Of a stretch of 64,000 nucleotides of DNA, positions 49,243 to 58,399 are shown one piece after another. The stretch spans positions 302,878 through 366,877 of the forward strand of contig RXJG01000003.1 in the NCBI GenBank assembly GCA_003963365.1, read 5' to 3'. The DNA is from Sphingobacteriales bacterium. GTDB taxonomy: Bacteria; Bacteroidota; Bacteroidia; Chitinophagales; Chitinophagaceae. Every line of letters begins with the position of its first letter. Position 1 is the stretch's first letter. Position numbers and translations under genes: made by a program. The notes beneath the pieces were generated by a model. It saw nothing but the letters and a program-made list of their open reading frames with translations, searched no databases and was not told the origin of the DNA.

Positions 49243-50535
49243 TTATTTGCTCTCTAATTTATCTGTTACCACCCGTGTTGGCGTATCCCGCCCGCTGATG
49301 ATGGAGCGGCTGCTTAAAGCAATGGCTTTAATAATCTCAGTCATATTCTTCATGTCCAGTGTTTCAATTTCATCTTCCTGCGTGTGATAATATTTTTCAC
49401 TATCCATTTTAGAAGTGGAGATGGTATGTGCCGGCACACCTAATCTTGCCAGTGTTGCATTATCTGAACGGTAGAATAATTTTTGTTCAGGATAAGGATC
49501 GGGATGGAAAGTAAATGGAGTGCCATTTAAATTTTTCTGCAGTATCTCACCCATATTTGTTTTTTCATAACCGGTGATGTAGGCGCTGTTAGTGCCCCAT
49601 TTACTTTCCGTTCCAATCATTTCAATATTAAACATTGCCATTACTTTGGCGGGATCAAACTGTTTTGAAAAATAAGTAGCACCGTAGCCGCCCGATTCTT
49701 CAGCCGTAAAAGCAGCAAACACCAGCGTACGTTCATTGTTTTTTTGCCTGGCAAAATATCTTGCCAGCATAATTACCGCTGTTGTTCCGGCTGCATCATC
49801 ATTAGCTCCATTAAAAATTGAATCTTGTTTTGCATTGGGTTTTCCAACACCCAAATGATCATAATGTGCGGAAAAAATCACATATTCATTTTTTAATGAT
49901 TTACCCGGAAGTATCCCTGCAACATTCATTAGTTTAGCTTCTTTGATTTCATGTTTTACTTCTATTGAAAAAGTAGTGGGTTCTTTAGTGGTTAGCAAAA
50001 AGATTACACTTTTGTCTGTTGAAAACAAATTACGTTTAAGGAAACTCAGTTTTGAAAAATTAGCAGCTAAACTGGTATCAACAGTTACTATCAAATTTTC
50101 ATTTCGTCCAATCAATTCCCTGGCAACAGCGGTAAGGTTATTTTCTTTTTTTACAGAAACTTTTCCATAGCCGCTCAGGTTGGTTACTGTTAACTGAGCC
50201 TGTGTGGTAACTACAAATATTTTTTCTGCCGGAAAATCCACGCCATCAACCGTTGCAGTTGCACTGATGAATTTTGGCTGAATCATTGCAAACTCCTGCA
50301 AAAAAGAATTGCTGCCATTATACTTTTGCAAGCCGGCTTTTTTGAATTCATTGGCAATAAAGCTGGCGGCTCTCTCTGCTCCCGGTGTAAATGCCTTTCT
50401 CCCTTCCATATCATCAGCTGATAATACCTGCTCAATCTTCTGTACCTTTTTTACGTTGATGACTTTAGTGATACGCTGACTAAATAAAAAAGAGGTTATT
50501 GATAACAATAACCCCAATAATAACAGTTTTCTCAT
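49243..50535 (-). CDS. Exported M28-family zinc peptidase
   Basis: A 430-residue metallopeptidase with signal peptide MRKLLLLGLLLSITSFLFSQ. The two-zinc site is visible in order: FSAHYDHLG (His and following Asp), GANDDAAGT (bridging Asp), FTAEESGGYGATYF (catalytic and metal Glu), FNIEMIG and YHTQEDEIETL (terminal His). The segment about 95-190 looks like an inserted PA-type domain. Bacteroidota use such enzymes as aminopeptidases or glutaminyl cyclases in the periplasm; the specificity is not clear. Start is at the ATG at 50535. The 143 bases upstream hold repeat words (CAGTAAC, TTGAATATTGAACG). Confidence 0.92.
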   Translation of the reverse strand: MRKLLLLGLLLSITSFLFSQRITKVINVKKVQKIEQVLSADDMEGRKAFTPGAERAASFIANEFKKAGLQKYNGSNSFLQEFAMIQPKFISATATVDGVDFPAEKIFVVTTQAQLTVTNLSGYGKVSVKKENNLTAVARELIGRNENLIVTVDTSLAANFSKLSFLKRNLFSTDKSVIFLLTTKEPTTFSIEVKHEIKEAKLMNVAGILPGKSLKNEYVIFSAHYDHLGVGKPNAKQDSIFNGANDDAAGTTAVIMLARYFARQKNNERTLVFAAFTAEESGGYGATYFSKQFDPAKVMAMFNIEMIGTESKWGTNSAYITGYEKTNMGEILQKNLNGTPFTFHPDPYPEQKLFYRSDNATLARLGVPAHTISTSKMDSEKYYHTQEDEIETLDMKNMTEIIKAIALSSRSIISGRDTPTRVVTDKLESK

Positions 50536-50678
50536 TTAAATTTTGTTGCTGTGTTGCTGATTGCTTGTTACTGGTTAATTATAACGCCGCTGAGCGTTGA
50601 AAATTGAATATTGAACGTTGAATATTATTTTACTTCGTCAATATCGTTCAGGTCGCATAAAGCGTCCCAACCCTTCAT

Positions 50679-51425
50679 CTACAAACTCATCATTTCTTTA
50701 AATTTAACCGCCTGCCGCCTGCTTACTTCAATTTTTTCACCGCCTTTTATCTCCAGCAACAGCCCCCCGTTGAAATAAGGCTCTACTTTTTCAATCATGC
50801 GCAGATTTACAATATGCTTACGGTTGGCACGGAAGAATGTTTTTTCATCCAGTCTTTCTTCCAGTGCGTTGAGTGATTTTAATATTAATGGTTTGTTAGG
50901 ACCAAAAAACACTTTGGCGTAATTGCCCACACTTTCAAACAAACGAATTTCACCGAGGCGGACAAACCAGCAACGTTCCCCATCTTTTACAAATACCTGG
51001 TCTGCTTCAGTAAGCAACCCCCGATTGACAGCACCGGTAGCGTCAACTTGATGACCATTCGTTTCTTTTTCTTCCAGTGTCTCCAGTTTATGGATCGCAT
51101 CGGCCAGCCGCCTGGGTTCAATAGGTTTGAGTAAATAATCGAGTGCATTTACTTCGAAGGCTTTCAATGCATATTCATCATAAGCCGTGGTAAAAATTAC
51201 CTGTGGCGATTTATCCAGTTCGCTCAGTAAATCAAATCCTGTTTTCCCGGGCATTTGAATATCCAGGAAGATCAGGTCAGGATTTTGAGAACTGATTTTT
51301 TCTAATCCCTCATCCACATTGGCAGCTTCATCAATCACCTCCACATCCGGATACTCCTGCAATAATTTTTTTAATTCATTCCTGGCTAAGCGTTCGTCAT
51401 CAATAATAATGGCTCTTTTACTCAT
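50679..51425 (-). CDS. LytTR-family response regulator
   Basis: A 248-residue regulator partnering the LytS-type kinase upstream. The receiver (about 1-120) has AIIIDDERLARNEL, the phospho-acceptor in DLIFLDIQMPGKTGF (about 55), FTTAYDEYAL and LLKPIEPRR. The LytTR DNA-binding domain (about 145-248) shows WFVRLGEIRLFESVGNYAKV, FFRANRKHIVNLRMIEKVEPYFNGGL and VSRRQAVKFKEMM. The ATG at 51425 gives MSKRAIIIDDE; an upstream start at 51458 would overlap the kinase gene by 11 bases and is possible but adds no conserved sequence. Its targets are unknown. Confidence 0.95.
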   Translation of the reverse strand: MSKRAIIIDDERLARNELKKLLQEYPDVEVIDEAANVDEGLEKISSQNPDLIFLDIQMPGKTGFDLLSELDKSPQVIFTTAYDEYALKAFEVNALDYLLKPIEPRRLADAIHKLETLEEKETNGHQVDATGAVNRGLLTEADQVFVKDGERCWFVRLGEIRLFESVGNYAKVFFGPNKPLILKSLNALEERLDEKTFFRANRKHIVNLRMIEKVEPYFNGGLLLEIKGGEKIEVSRRQAVKFKEMMSL

Positions 51426-51447
51426 GTCGTTTATATTTTGAGAATTA

Positions 51448-52503
51448 TTATGATTCAATGGGCATAATCAGTTTTGCTTCCACCGCATTATAATCAATAT
51501 CATTTATCTGGAAACTTGCTTTGTCACCATACATCAGGCTAAGCCTGTTTTGTGTACTCTGTAAGCCAAAGCCATCTGCATTGCGGTGACCGTTTAATCT
51601 CCCTGTATTGCGTATAATAATCTCGTGATGATTACCCACAAAATCGGAAGTGATTTTTATTTCGCCGCCATTTACTTGTTTGCTGATACCGTGTTTAATA
51701 GCATTCTCCACCAGTGTTTGAAGCATCATGGGTGGTATGGGTTGATCCAGCGTATCTTCATCAATATCAAAATTAATACGCAGTCTTTCTTCAAAACGCA
51801 TTTGTTCAAGAGCCAGGTAATCTTTTACAATCGCCAGCTCTTTTTCTAATGGAACGGTTTCCAGTTTCTCTGCCTGCATACTGCTGCGCAAAATATTACT
51901 CAGTTCAGTAATAGCTGTTCTTGCACGACCCGGATTTTCATCTACCAGTGCCCGGATGCTGTTTAATGAATTAAAAATAAAATGCGGATTGATATGACTC
52001 TTGATGGTTTTTAATTCCAGTTCTTTGATCAACGCTTTCATTCTTAATTTATCAATCTGCTCGGTTCGGTTTTTCTCCACGTAGTGATACATGAAGTATA
52101 TAAGATTCCATACCAGCAAAATTACCGCTGCATTAAAAACTGCCCCAAACATCAATCTTGTAAAAGGAGCCTTCAATTCTTTTTTATCCAGGAGATCAAA
52201 ATATTTCCAACTGAATAACTGAAAAAATGCAAGGCCAATTGCAAAGCTGATGGTAATAATAACAAAGAAATAAATTTGTCGATCAAAGGGTTTTTGCAAA
52301 ACTTTTAAGGAAATAATCATTTCCCTCATAGCATGAGAAAGTAAAATTCCAATGATAAGGAAGTCTAAAATCTTAAACACAAACTGCTCAGAAAAATGAT
52401 CACTGTCATAAGTGAGCTTAAAAAAAAGAGAAACCAGGGTAAGTCCACCCCACCCTATGATCTGGCACCACCAGTATTTGGATACATTTGATAAAACTGA
52501 CAT
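51448..52503 (-). CDS. LytS-type sensor histidine kinase
   Basis: A 351-residue membrane kinase with four hydrophobic segments (about 12-150) and no obvious extracellular sensor domain, followed by the His_kinase (LytS) domain. The phospho-accepting His lies in SHINPHFIFNSLNSIRALV, and the ATPase part has LVENAIKHGISKQ and NADGFGLQSTQNRLSLMYG. Start at the ATG at 52503 (MSVLSNVSKYWWCQ), two codons after a TTG alternative. A perfect TAGATTTG promoter box lies 10 bases upstream. The regulator gene starts 22 bases after the kinase stop, so the two form one operon. Confidence 0.95.
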   Translation of the reverse strand: MSVLSNVSKYWWCQIIGWGGLTLVSLFFKLTYDSDHFSEQFVFKILDFLIIGILLSHAMREMIISLKVLQKPFDRQIYFFVIITISFAIGLAFFQLFSWKYFDLLDKKELKAPFTRLMFGAVFNAAVILLVWNLIYFMYHYVEKNRTEQIDKLRMKALIKELELKTIKSHINPHFIFNSLNSIRALVDENPGRARTAITELSNILRSSMQAEKLETVPLEKELAIVKDYLALEQMRFEERLRINFDIDEDTLDQPIPPMMLQTLVENAIKHGISKQVNGGEIKITSDFVGNHHEIIIRNTGRLNGHRNADGFGLQSTQNRLSLMYGDKASFQINDIDYNAVEAKLIMPIES

Positions 52504-52512
52504 AGTCAACTA

Positions 52513-52520
52513 CAAATCTA
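52513..52520 (-). promoter_or_regulatory. -7 box TAGATTTG of the kinase-regulator operon
   Basis: A perfect TAnnTTTG on the minus strand, nine bases before the ATG at 52503. This supports that ATG over the upstream TTG. Confidence 0.55.
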
Positions 52521-52730
52521 CTTTAATTAATACCCTGCCTAAGGCTAAAATTATTAAAGGCAAATATTTGGTGTAAATGGCTGGGGGAAAAGCCCCAAAA
52601 CACAGGCAGCCACACAATTTCAGGAAAGATCTGCAATTCACAAAAAAGGGTTTAACTCATTTAAACGCAGGAGCTTATTTGGTGACCAATAAATAGTTTT
52701 ATGCGCATCGCCTGTTGCCCCGGAATCATC

Positions 52731-52762
52731 TGGTCAATGATTCGTACTATCATCATTGATCA
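52731..52762. promoter_or_regulatory. Inverted repeat upstream of dxs
   Basis: TGGTCAATGAT (52731-52741) pairs with ATCATTGATCA (52752-52762) with one G-T pair and a 10-base loop. The half-site ATCATTG recurs at 52831. Confidence 0.4.
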
Positions 52763-52820
52763 GTAATTATGTTGCACTTTTTTGCCTTTTTAATTTCGAA
52801 TTTTTACTTATTCCCGAACA

Positions 52821-52841
52821 TTAACAACTGATCATTGTTAA
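52821..52841. promoter_or_regulatory. Near-palindromic operator candidate
   Basis: TTAACAA and TTGTTAA flank the core TGATCA in a 21-base imperfect palindrome, about 45-60 bases before the likely dxs promoter box. The binding protein is unknown. Confidence 0.4.
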
Positions 52842-52909
52842 CAAACCAGTTGACTATTTGGCACCCTTTAGAAGGGTAATTGTATTATTTTCGCAATATT
52901 ATCAACACT

Positions 52910-54841
52910 ATGGAAATAAAACCCGGTAAACTTTTAGCCACAATTAACTCTCCGGCCGATATGAAGGCGATGAGACCAGAGCAGTTGCATCAACTCTGCG
53001 ATGAACTTCGCCAGTATATCATTGATGTGGTAAGTGTGCATGGCGGCCACTTTGGCGCCAGCCTGGGTGTGGTGGAATTAACGGTGGCTTTGCACTACGT
53101 TTATAATACCCCTTATGACCAATTGGTTTGGGACGTGGGTCACCAGGCATACGGGCATAAAATATTAACCGGCCGCCGGGATGAATTTCCCACCAATCGT
53201 AAATATAAAGGCTTAAGCGGTTTTCCTAAACGCAGCGAAAGTGAATATGATACGTTTGGGGTGGGTCACTCTTCCACGTCTATTTCTGCGGCATTGGGTA
53301 TGGCCATTGCTTCTAAATTAAAAGGTGAAACAGACCGTAAATCAATTGCTGTAATTGGTGATGGTGCTATGACGGCCGGTATGGCCTTTGAAGCTATGAA
53401 TCACGCCGGTGTAGCTGATAGTGATGTGCTGATTATTTTGAATGATAATTGCATGAGCATTGACCCTAATGTGGGTGCTCTTAAAGAATACCTGACTGAT
53501 ATCACCACTTCACCCACTTACAATAAAGTGAAAGATGATGTGTGGAATTTGCTGGGCAAACTTCCGGTTGGTAAAAACTTTTCAAGAGCAATGGCTCATA
53601 AGTTAACCGATGGAATGAAGAGTATGGTAAGCAGCAGCAGTAATTTATTTGAAGCATTAAAGCTGCGTTATTTCGGTCCTATTGATGGACATAACATTAC
53701 CAAGCTGGTAGATACATTAAAAGATTTAAAGAAAATTCCCGGGCCTAAGATTCTGCATATCGTTACGGTAAAAGGTAAAGGATATGCTTTAGCAGAACAG
53801 GATCAAACCAAATGGCATGCCCCTGGTTTGTTTGATAAAATCACCGGTGAGATTTATAAAAAGAAGTTTGATATTCCTCAACCACCTAAATACCAGGATG
53901 TATTTGGACATACCATTTTAGAGCTGGCTGAGAAGAATGAAAAGATAATGGGTATTACTCCGGCTATGCCCAGTGGTTCTTCTTTAAAAATAATGATGGA
54001 TAAGATGCCGCACCGGGCAATAGATGTGGGTATTTGCGAACAACACGCAGTCACGGTAAGTGCTGGTATGGCAACACAAGGCATGCGGGTATATTGCAAT
54101 ATTTACTCCTCCTTCATGCAGAGAGCTTACGACCAGGTAGTGCATGACGTGGCGATACAAAAATTACCCGTTGTGTTTTGTTTAGATCGTGCCGGTTTGG
54201 TGGGTGATGATGGTCCCACTCATCATGGTGCTTATGATATAGCTTATATGCGCTGTATTCCTAATCTTATTGTAAGTGCACCGATGAATGAAAGTGAATT
54301 ACGCAACCTGATGTACACTTCACAATTAGATTCACTGGAGCTGCCCATCGTTATTCGTTATCCAAGAGGTGAAGGTGTGATGCCGGAATGGAGAACGGAG
54401 ATGAAAGAAATAAAAATTGGTACCGGCAGAAAATTAAAAGACGGAGAAGAAGTGGCTATTCTTTCTTTTGGTCATCCCGGAAACTTCGCTGCCGCTGCTA
54501 TTCGTGAATTAAAAAATGACGGATTGAATCCTGCTCATTATGATATGCGTTTTGTAAAACCACTTGACGAAGGAATGCTGCATGAAGTATTCAGCAAGTT
54601 TGATAAAATAATTACCGTAGAAGACGGAACTATTGTTGGCGGTTTTGGTAGTGCTGTTGCTGAATTTATGGTGGCCAATAAATACAAGGCTGAAATAAAA
54701 ATGCTGGGCATACCCGACAGAATTGTTGAGCATGGCACACCTAAAGAACTGCACCGTGAATGTGGTTATGATGCACAGGCTATTGCAGATGCGGTGAGGG
54801 AAATGATGAAGGATAAAGTTGTTGTAACCAGCTTTGGATAA
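52910..54841 (+). CDS. dxs: 1-deoxy-D-xylulose-5-phosphate synthase
   Basis: The first enzyme of the MEP isoprenoid pathway: it condenses pyruvate and glyceraldehyde 3-phosphate using thiamine diphosphate. The 643-residue product (ATG at 52910, MEIKPGKLLATINSP) has the transketolase-like start GGHFGASLGVVELTVALHYV, the ThDP motif VIGDGAMTAGMAFEAMN...LNDNCMSI, the DIGICEQHAVTVSAGMA-type catalytic region (VGICEQHAV) and the RAGLVGDDGPTHHGAYD motif. Full family length. The longer frame from a TTG at 52880 begins inside the promoter. A long gap with several dyads lies upstream. A terminator follows at 54867. Confidence 0.97.
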   Translation: MEIKPGKLLATINSPADMKAMRPEQLHQLCDELRQYIIDVVSVHGGHFGASLGVVELTVALHYVYNTPYDQLVWDVGHQAYGHKILTGRRDEFPTNRKYKGLSGFPKRSESEYDTFGVGHSSTSISAALGMAIASKLKGETDRKSIAVIGDGAMTAGMAFEAMNHAGVADSDVLIILNDNCMSIDPNVGALKEYLTDITTSPTYNKVKDDVWNLLGKLPVGKNFSRAMAHKLTDGMKSMVSSSSNLFEALKLRYFGPIDGHNITKLVDTLKDLKKIPGPKILHIVTVKGKGYALAEQDQTKWHAPGLFDKITGEIYKKKFDIPQPPKYQDVFGHTILELAEKNEKIMGITPAMPSGSSLKIMMDKMPHRAIDVGICEQHAVTVSAGMATQGMRVYCNIYSSFMQRAYDQVVHDVAIQKLPVVFCLDRAGLVGDDGPTHHGAYDIAYMRCIPNLIVSAPMNESELRNLMYTSQLDSLELPIVIRYPRGEGVMPEWRTEMKEIKIGTGRKLKDGEEVAILSFGHPGNFAAAAIRELKNDGLNPAHYDMRFVKPLDEGMLHEVFSKFDKIITVEDGTIVGGFGSAVAEFMVANKYKAEIKMLGIPDRIVEHGTPKELHRECGYDAQAIADAVREMMKDKVVVTSFG

Positions 54842-54866
54842 TATATACTTTTGATTGAAAATACTT

Positions 54867-54891
54867 ACCGCCTCAACAGGGCGGTTTTTTT
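54867..54891 (+). terminator. Terminator of dxs
   Basis: ACCGCC (54867-54872) pairs with GGCGGT (54880-54885) and is followed by seven T. Confidence 0.85.
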
Positions 54892-54910
54892 ATGCTGATA
54901 TATAGCATAA

Positions 54911-54938
54911 TAAAAAAGCCCCGCATCTCTGCGGGGCT
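54911..54938 (-). terminator. Terminator of the TonB receptor gene
   Basis: AGCCCCGC (54917-54924) pairs with GCGGGGCT (54931-54938). On the minus strand six T follow. It lies 39 bases after the receptor stop codon and is back to back with the dxs terminator. Confidence 0.85.
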
Positions 54939-54976
54939 AATAGTTATTTGCCTGGAAAACCTCCGTACAAACTTCA

Positions 54977-57900
54977 TTAGAAAGTATAGTGAATTCCTAA
55001 TTGTCCCTGCCAACGTGAGTTGATAGGATCAACCGTGTAATAATGTCCGTTCAATGGTTTTACAAAGTTGAAAGTTGGTGTATAGCCTGTTGCAGGTGCT
55101 CCCGGGTTTTTACCGTTGGCATCCTTAACAAACTTAAGGAAGTTAACTGTGTAGTTGTTGATATTTGTTACAAAGTTGATATGTCCCCAGTCATTGTTCA
55201 GTAAGTTCAGTACATTAAAGATATCGAAGCTGATACGCAGTGAATGATTACTGTTCTTCATCTTAAACTCATGCACCAGTTTCATATCCAACTGGTGGTT
55301 CCATGGTGTACGTAAACCGTTTCTTTCAGCATATTGCCCTCTTCTTGTGCTCAGGTATTTATCGCCATCTATGAAAGCGTTCATATCGTTTAACTGCTGG
55401 GCAGCGCTGTAGGTAACATTACCATTCGCATCTTTAATATCAGCAAAGTTTAAGAAATTAACAGGTATATATGGTAACGGAGCATTGGAACCATTGCCAA
55501 ATGGAGCAGACTGATAAATGAGAGAATAAGGACTACCAGACTGACCAGAGTAGAAGAATGACCATGAAGTGGTATTCTTTTTATTCCATACCATGCTGGC
55601 ACCAAATATACCTACAATGCGGTGACGCAGATCAAAATTTGAATAAGACAGCGTAGGGTTAGAAGGAACAATGCTTGGGTTCACTTCATAGTTACTTTGG
55701 AAAGAGTTACGGATACCATTGCTGATGTCTTTACTCATACCATATGTATAAGCTGCACTCCAGTTAATATTCAACAGGTGCGAACCGGCTTTGATATTAT
55801 TAGTTACTTTAGAAATCTGGAAAGTTAAATTATAACGGTAACCTTCTGTTGTATTGGTAAGGAAAAATGCATTAGAGAAAACACCGTTTAATTTTCCACC
55901 AACATATACCGGTGTGGAAGATGCCGCCTGGCCCGTTGGGTAGTAAGCAACAGAATCTTTCAGGTTAATCTGCTGGAACTTCACATCATACAAAGTTTTT
56001 GTATACAAGGCATCAAAGGTTATTTTATATCCATTACCAAACTTAACATCCAATGCAAGATTTGATCTCCAGATACGGGGCAGTTTAAAATTATTATCAA
56101 TTAAATCCACTTCTCTTGTACTGCTGCGGGATGCACCACCGTATTTAGTAACAGTATCTTTTAATCCCAGCGGGTTAATAGCTAACGGAACGGTTGTTCC
56201 GGAAGCAATACCATTCCAGTCAATATTACCATAAGTAGTTCCGGTTAAAGTGTAAGCATATCCCAACCAGGCAAATGGCATACGGCCAACAAATACACCA
56301 GTACCACCCCGTAACACTACTGATTGGTTTCCATTAATATCATAGTTGAACCCTAATCTTGGAGATAAAGTGGCTTTACCCAGCCATTTATTATTTAACT
56401 GGCTGAAGGGCGTATGTGTGTAAGTTGGGTTAGGAGATACATAATCTTTGGTGCTGTTTACAGCAGGATCCAAAGCAGGTTGATCAGCAACGGCCGAATA
56501 ATCTACCCTTAATCCCGGAGTAACTTTAAAGTTTCTTGCCACAGCAATTTCGTCCTGTGCATAGGCACTTATCAATGCAACTTTATAGGGGTTGGGCGGA
56601 TTGTTATATAAATAATCTCTTGTATTGGGAGTTTTTCCGTCAATAGTAAAGGCACCTCTCACACGGCTTGGATTATCAGCTAAAAAGCTGTTCAACCCAC
56701 GTGAATATTCCCAACGGCCATTCCATGAGTTAATAAACCCATAAGTAAGATTATAAAACTCATTATGCGTACCCAGGGTTATTTTATGAATCCCTTTTGT
56801 AAAAGTAAGGTTATCGGTTACTTCAATTGTTTTCTGCTTCATATTGTAAACAGAAGCTTCTCTCCAGGTACCGGCCCATATTCTGCCGTTATCTATATCA
56901 ATAAAAGGAGATAATATTCCGGGGAAATCCCTGTACTCATGTACGTTGATATAACTCACCACTAAATTATTGGTGAGGAAATTGCTGAAACGTGTTTTAT
57001 ATTCAGCAACCAGATTAAGGTTTTTGGTATGCTGGGTAAAGTCCACTGAAGAAAACTGGAAGTTGGTAGAAGAACGTTCCAGGTTATTACCGTTACCATC
57101 AGTATAAATACCCCGCAGCATTAAAGTGCTCTTGTTGGTTACATTCCAGTCAATTCTGCCAAAGAATTTGTTGCTGTTGGTAAATATTTTATAAGCACCA
57201 TAAGTACCAACATCATATCCATATTTTGATTGTAATTGATTTTGGATAGCCTGCGCTTCTGCAATGGTAATGGCTGACCCGGGATCACCTGCATTATAAA
57301 AAGTAGGTTCCTGTCTGCGGGTTAATTCAGCGTTTACAAAGTAGAATAATTTATTTTTGATGATGGGGCCACTCAAACTTCCTCCCACCTGGTAATCGTA
57401 ATAATCGCTTCCGATGGATGATTTTTTACCATCCACACTTTTACCGGTTAATACCTGGTTACGTCCGTACGAGTATAATGAACCATGAACTGTGTTGCTG
57501 CCACTTTTGGTTACGGCATTAACACTGCCACCGGTAAAGTTTCCAATCTTAACATCAAATGGAGTTAATTGTACCTGTACTTCCTGTATCGCTTCTAAAC
57601 TGTATGGATTGGTACGGGTACCGGCTCCGGCAGTTCCTGCTTGTCCGCCACCACTTACACCACCGGCTGAGTTACTAAAACCTATGGCATCATTATTAAC
57701 TGCACCGTCCAACGTAAAGTTGTTATAACGGAAATTGGTTCCGGCAAACGAGTTGTTATTGGATTGAGGGGTTAACCGGGTAAAATCCTGTATACTTCTT
57801 CCTAATGTTGGTAAAGTTACCAGCTGGGCACGACCCACATTCAGGCCGCCAGTTGAAGGAAGTCTTTTGCCGGTAATAACTACTTCCTGCATTTGTTTTA

Positions 57901-58252
57901 AATCCTGTTTTAAGGCAAGGTTTATATCCGGGTTATTGCCTAAAGTGAGGTTAATGTTCTCTAACACTTCTTCTTTATAACCCACATACGAAATACGTAT
58001 GGTGTAAGGTCCGCCAGGCTTAAGATTTGTAATAACAAATATGCCTTTTTTGTTGCTTATTGTTTGTGTGGTATTGCCTGTGGGTTCATATTTGGCTATA
58101 ATAGTAGCTCCGGTCACTGGCTCACCTTTGTCATCAATAATGTTTCCGTTTAATGTAGCTGTAGTTTCCTGGGCTTTTAAACCAACCGAAAAGACAAGGA
58201 AAAATAATAAAATAAAAAAGTTCAACGTTCCTTTAGCAGTAAAATTTTTCAT
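54977..58252 (-). CDS. TonB-dependent receptor with carboxypeptidase-regulatory-like domain
   Basis: A 1091-residue outer-membrane receptor. The signal peptide is MKNFTAKGTLNFFILLFFLV with cleavage near LKAQ. A CarboxypepD_reg-like beta-sandwich follows (about 30-110, TLNGNIIDDKGEPVTGATIIA...SYVGYKEEVLENINLTL), then the plug (about 115-240, with VVITGKRLP and LEAIQEVQVQLTPFDVKIGNFTGGSVNAVTKSGSN), then the barrel ending in GQLGIHYTF. The plug pattern is that of Oar-like/TonB receptors rather than SusC, and no susD gene is beside it. The substrate is unknown. The start is the ATG giving MKNFT; a TTG six codons upstream is the longer option. A TTCCTTTGCG box, one base off TAnnTTTG, lies about 20 bases upstream. 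Confidence 0.93.
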   Translation of the reverse strand: MKNFTAKGTLNFFILLFFLVFSVGLKAQETTATLNGNIIDDKGEPVTGATIIAKYEPTGNTTQTISNKKGIFVITNLKPGGPYTIRISYVGYKEEVLENINLTLGNNPDINLALKQDLKQMQEVVITGKRLPSTGGLNVGRAQLVTLPTLGRSIQDFTRLTPQSNNNSFAGTNFRYNNFTLDGAVNNDAIGFSNSAGGVSGGGQAGTAGAGTRTNPYSLEAIQEVQVQLTPFDVKIGNFTGGSVNAVTKSGSNTVHGSLYSYGRNQVLTGKSVDGKKSSIGSDYYDYQVGGSLSGPIIKNKLFYFVNAELTRRQEPTFYNAGDPGSAITIAEAQAIQNQLQSKYGYDVGTYGAYKIFTNSNKFFGRIDWNVTNKSTLMLRGIYTDGNGNNLERSSTNFQFSSVDFTQHTKNLNLVAEYKTRFSNFLTNNLVVSYINVHEYRDFPGILSPFIDIDNGRIWAGTWREASVYNMKQKTIEVTDNLTFTKGIHKITLGTHNEFYNLTYGFINSWNGRWEYSRGLNSFLADNPSRVRGAFTIDGKTPNTRDYLYNNPPNPYKVALISAYAQDEIAVARNFKVTPGLRVDYSAVADQPALDPAVNSTKDYVSPNPTYTHTPFSQLNNKWLGKATLSPRLGFNYDINGNQSVVLRGGTGVFVGRMPFAWLGYAYTLTGTTYGNIDWNGIASGTTVPLAINPLGLKDTVTKYGGASRSSTREVDLIDNNFKLPRIWRSNLALDVKFGNGYKITFDALYTKTLYDVKFQQINLKDSVAYYPTGQAASSTPVYVGGKLNGVFSNAFFLTNTTEGYRYNLTFQISKVTNNIKAGSHLLNINWSAAYTYGMSKDISNGIRNSFQSNYEVNPSIVPSNPTLSYSNFDLRHRIVGIFGASMVWNKKNTTSWSFFYSGQSGSPYSLIYQSAPFGNGSNAPLPYIPVNFLNFADIKDANGNVTYSAAQQLNDMNAFIDGDKYLSTRRGQYAERNGLRTPWNHQLDMKLVHEFKMKNSNHSLRISFDIFNVLNLLNNDWGHINFVTNINNYTVNFLKFVKDANGKNPGAPATGYTPTFNFVKPLNGHYYTVDPINSRWQGQLGIHYTF

Positions 58253-58399
58253 ATCCGAAATTTGACGCAAAGGAACTATGATAATGTTGTAGTAATGTTA
58301 CCGGGGCGTAAAGGAATTGTTTCCTTAATGTTACGGCAATGTTAACTGGTACTTAAAATCCTTATGTTTAAAGGGTATTTATTTAACTATGCTTAGATC

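Larger units (their letters stand above)
52521..52909. other. 390-base divergent regulatory gap before dxs
   Basis: No gene I can support lies here. It contains a G/C-rich hairpin (about 52584-52598), an 11-pair inverted repeat (52731-52741 with 52752-52762), a near-palindrome at 52821-52841, a small hairpin ACCCTT-tag-AAGGGT (52863-52877) and a probable dxs -7 region TATTATTTTCGCAA near 52883-52896. The density of dyads suggests regulated expression of dxs or the kinase operon. Confidence 0.55.

Noticed and set aside
52577..52696. 39-codon ORF (MAGGKAPKHRQ...) in the dxs upstream gap
   Set aside because: Short, basic, without known motif, and overlapping a hairpin; evidence is too thin to call a gene.
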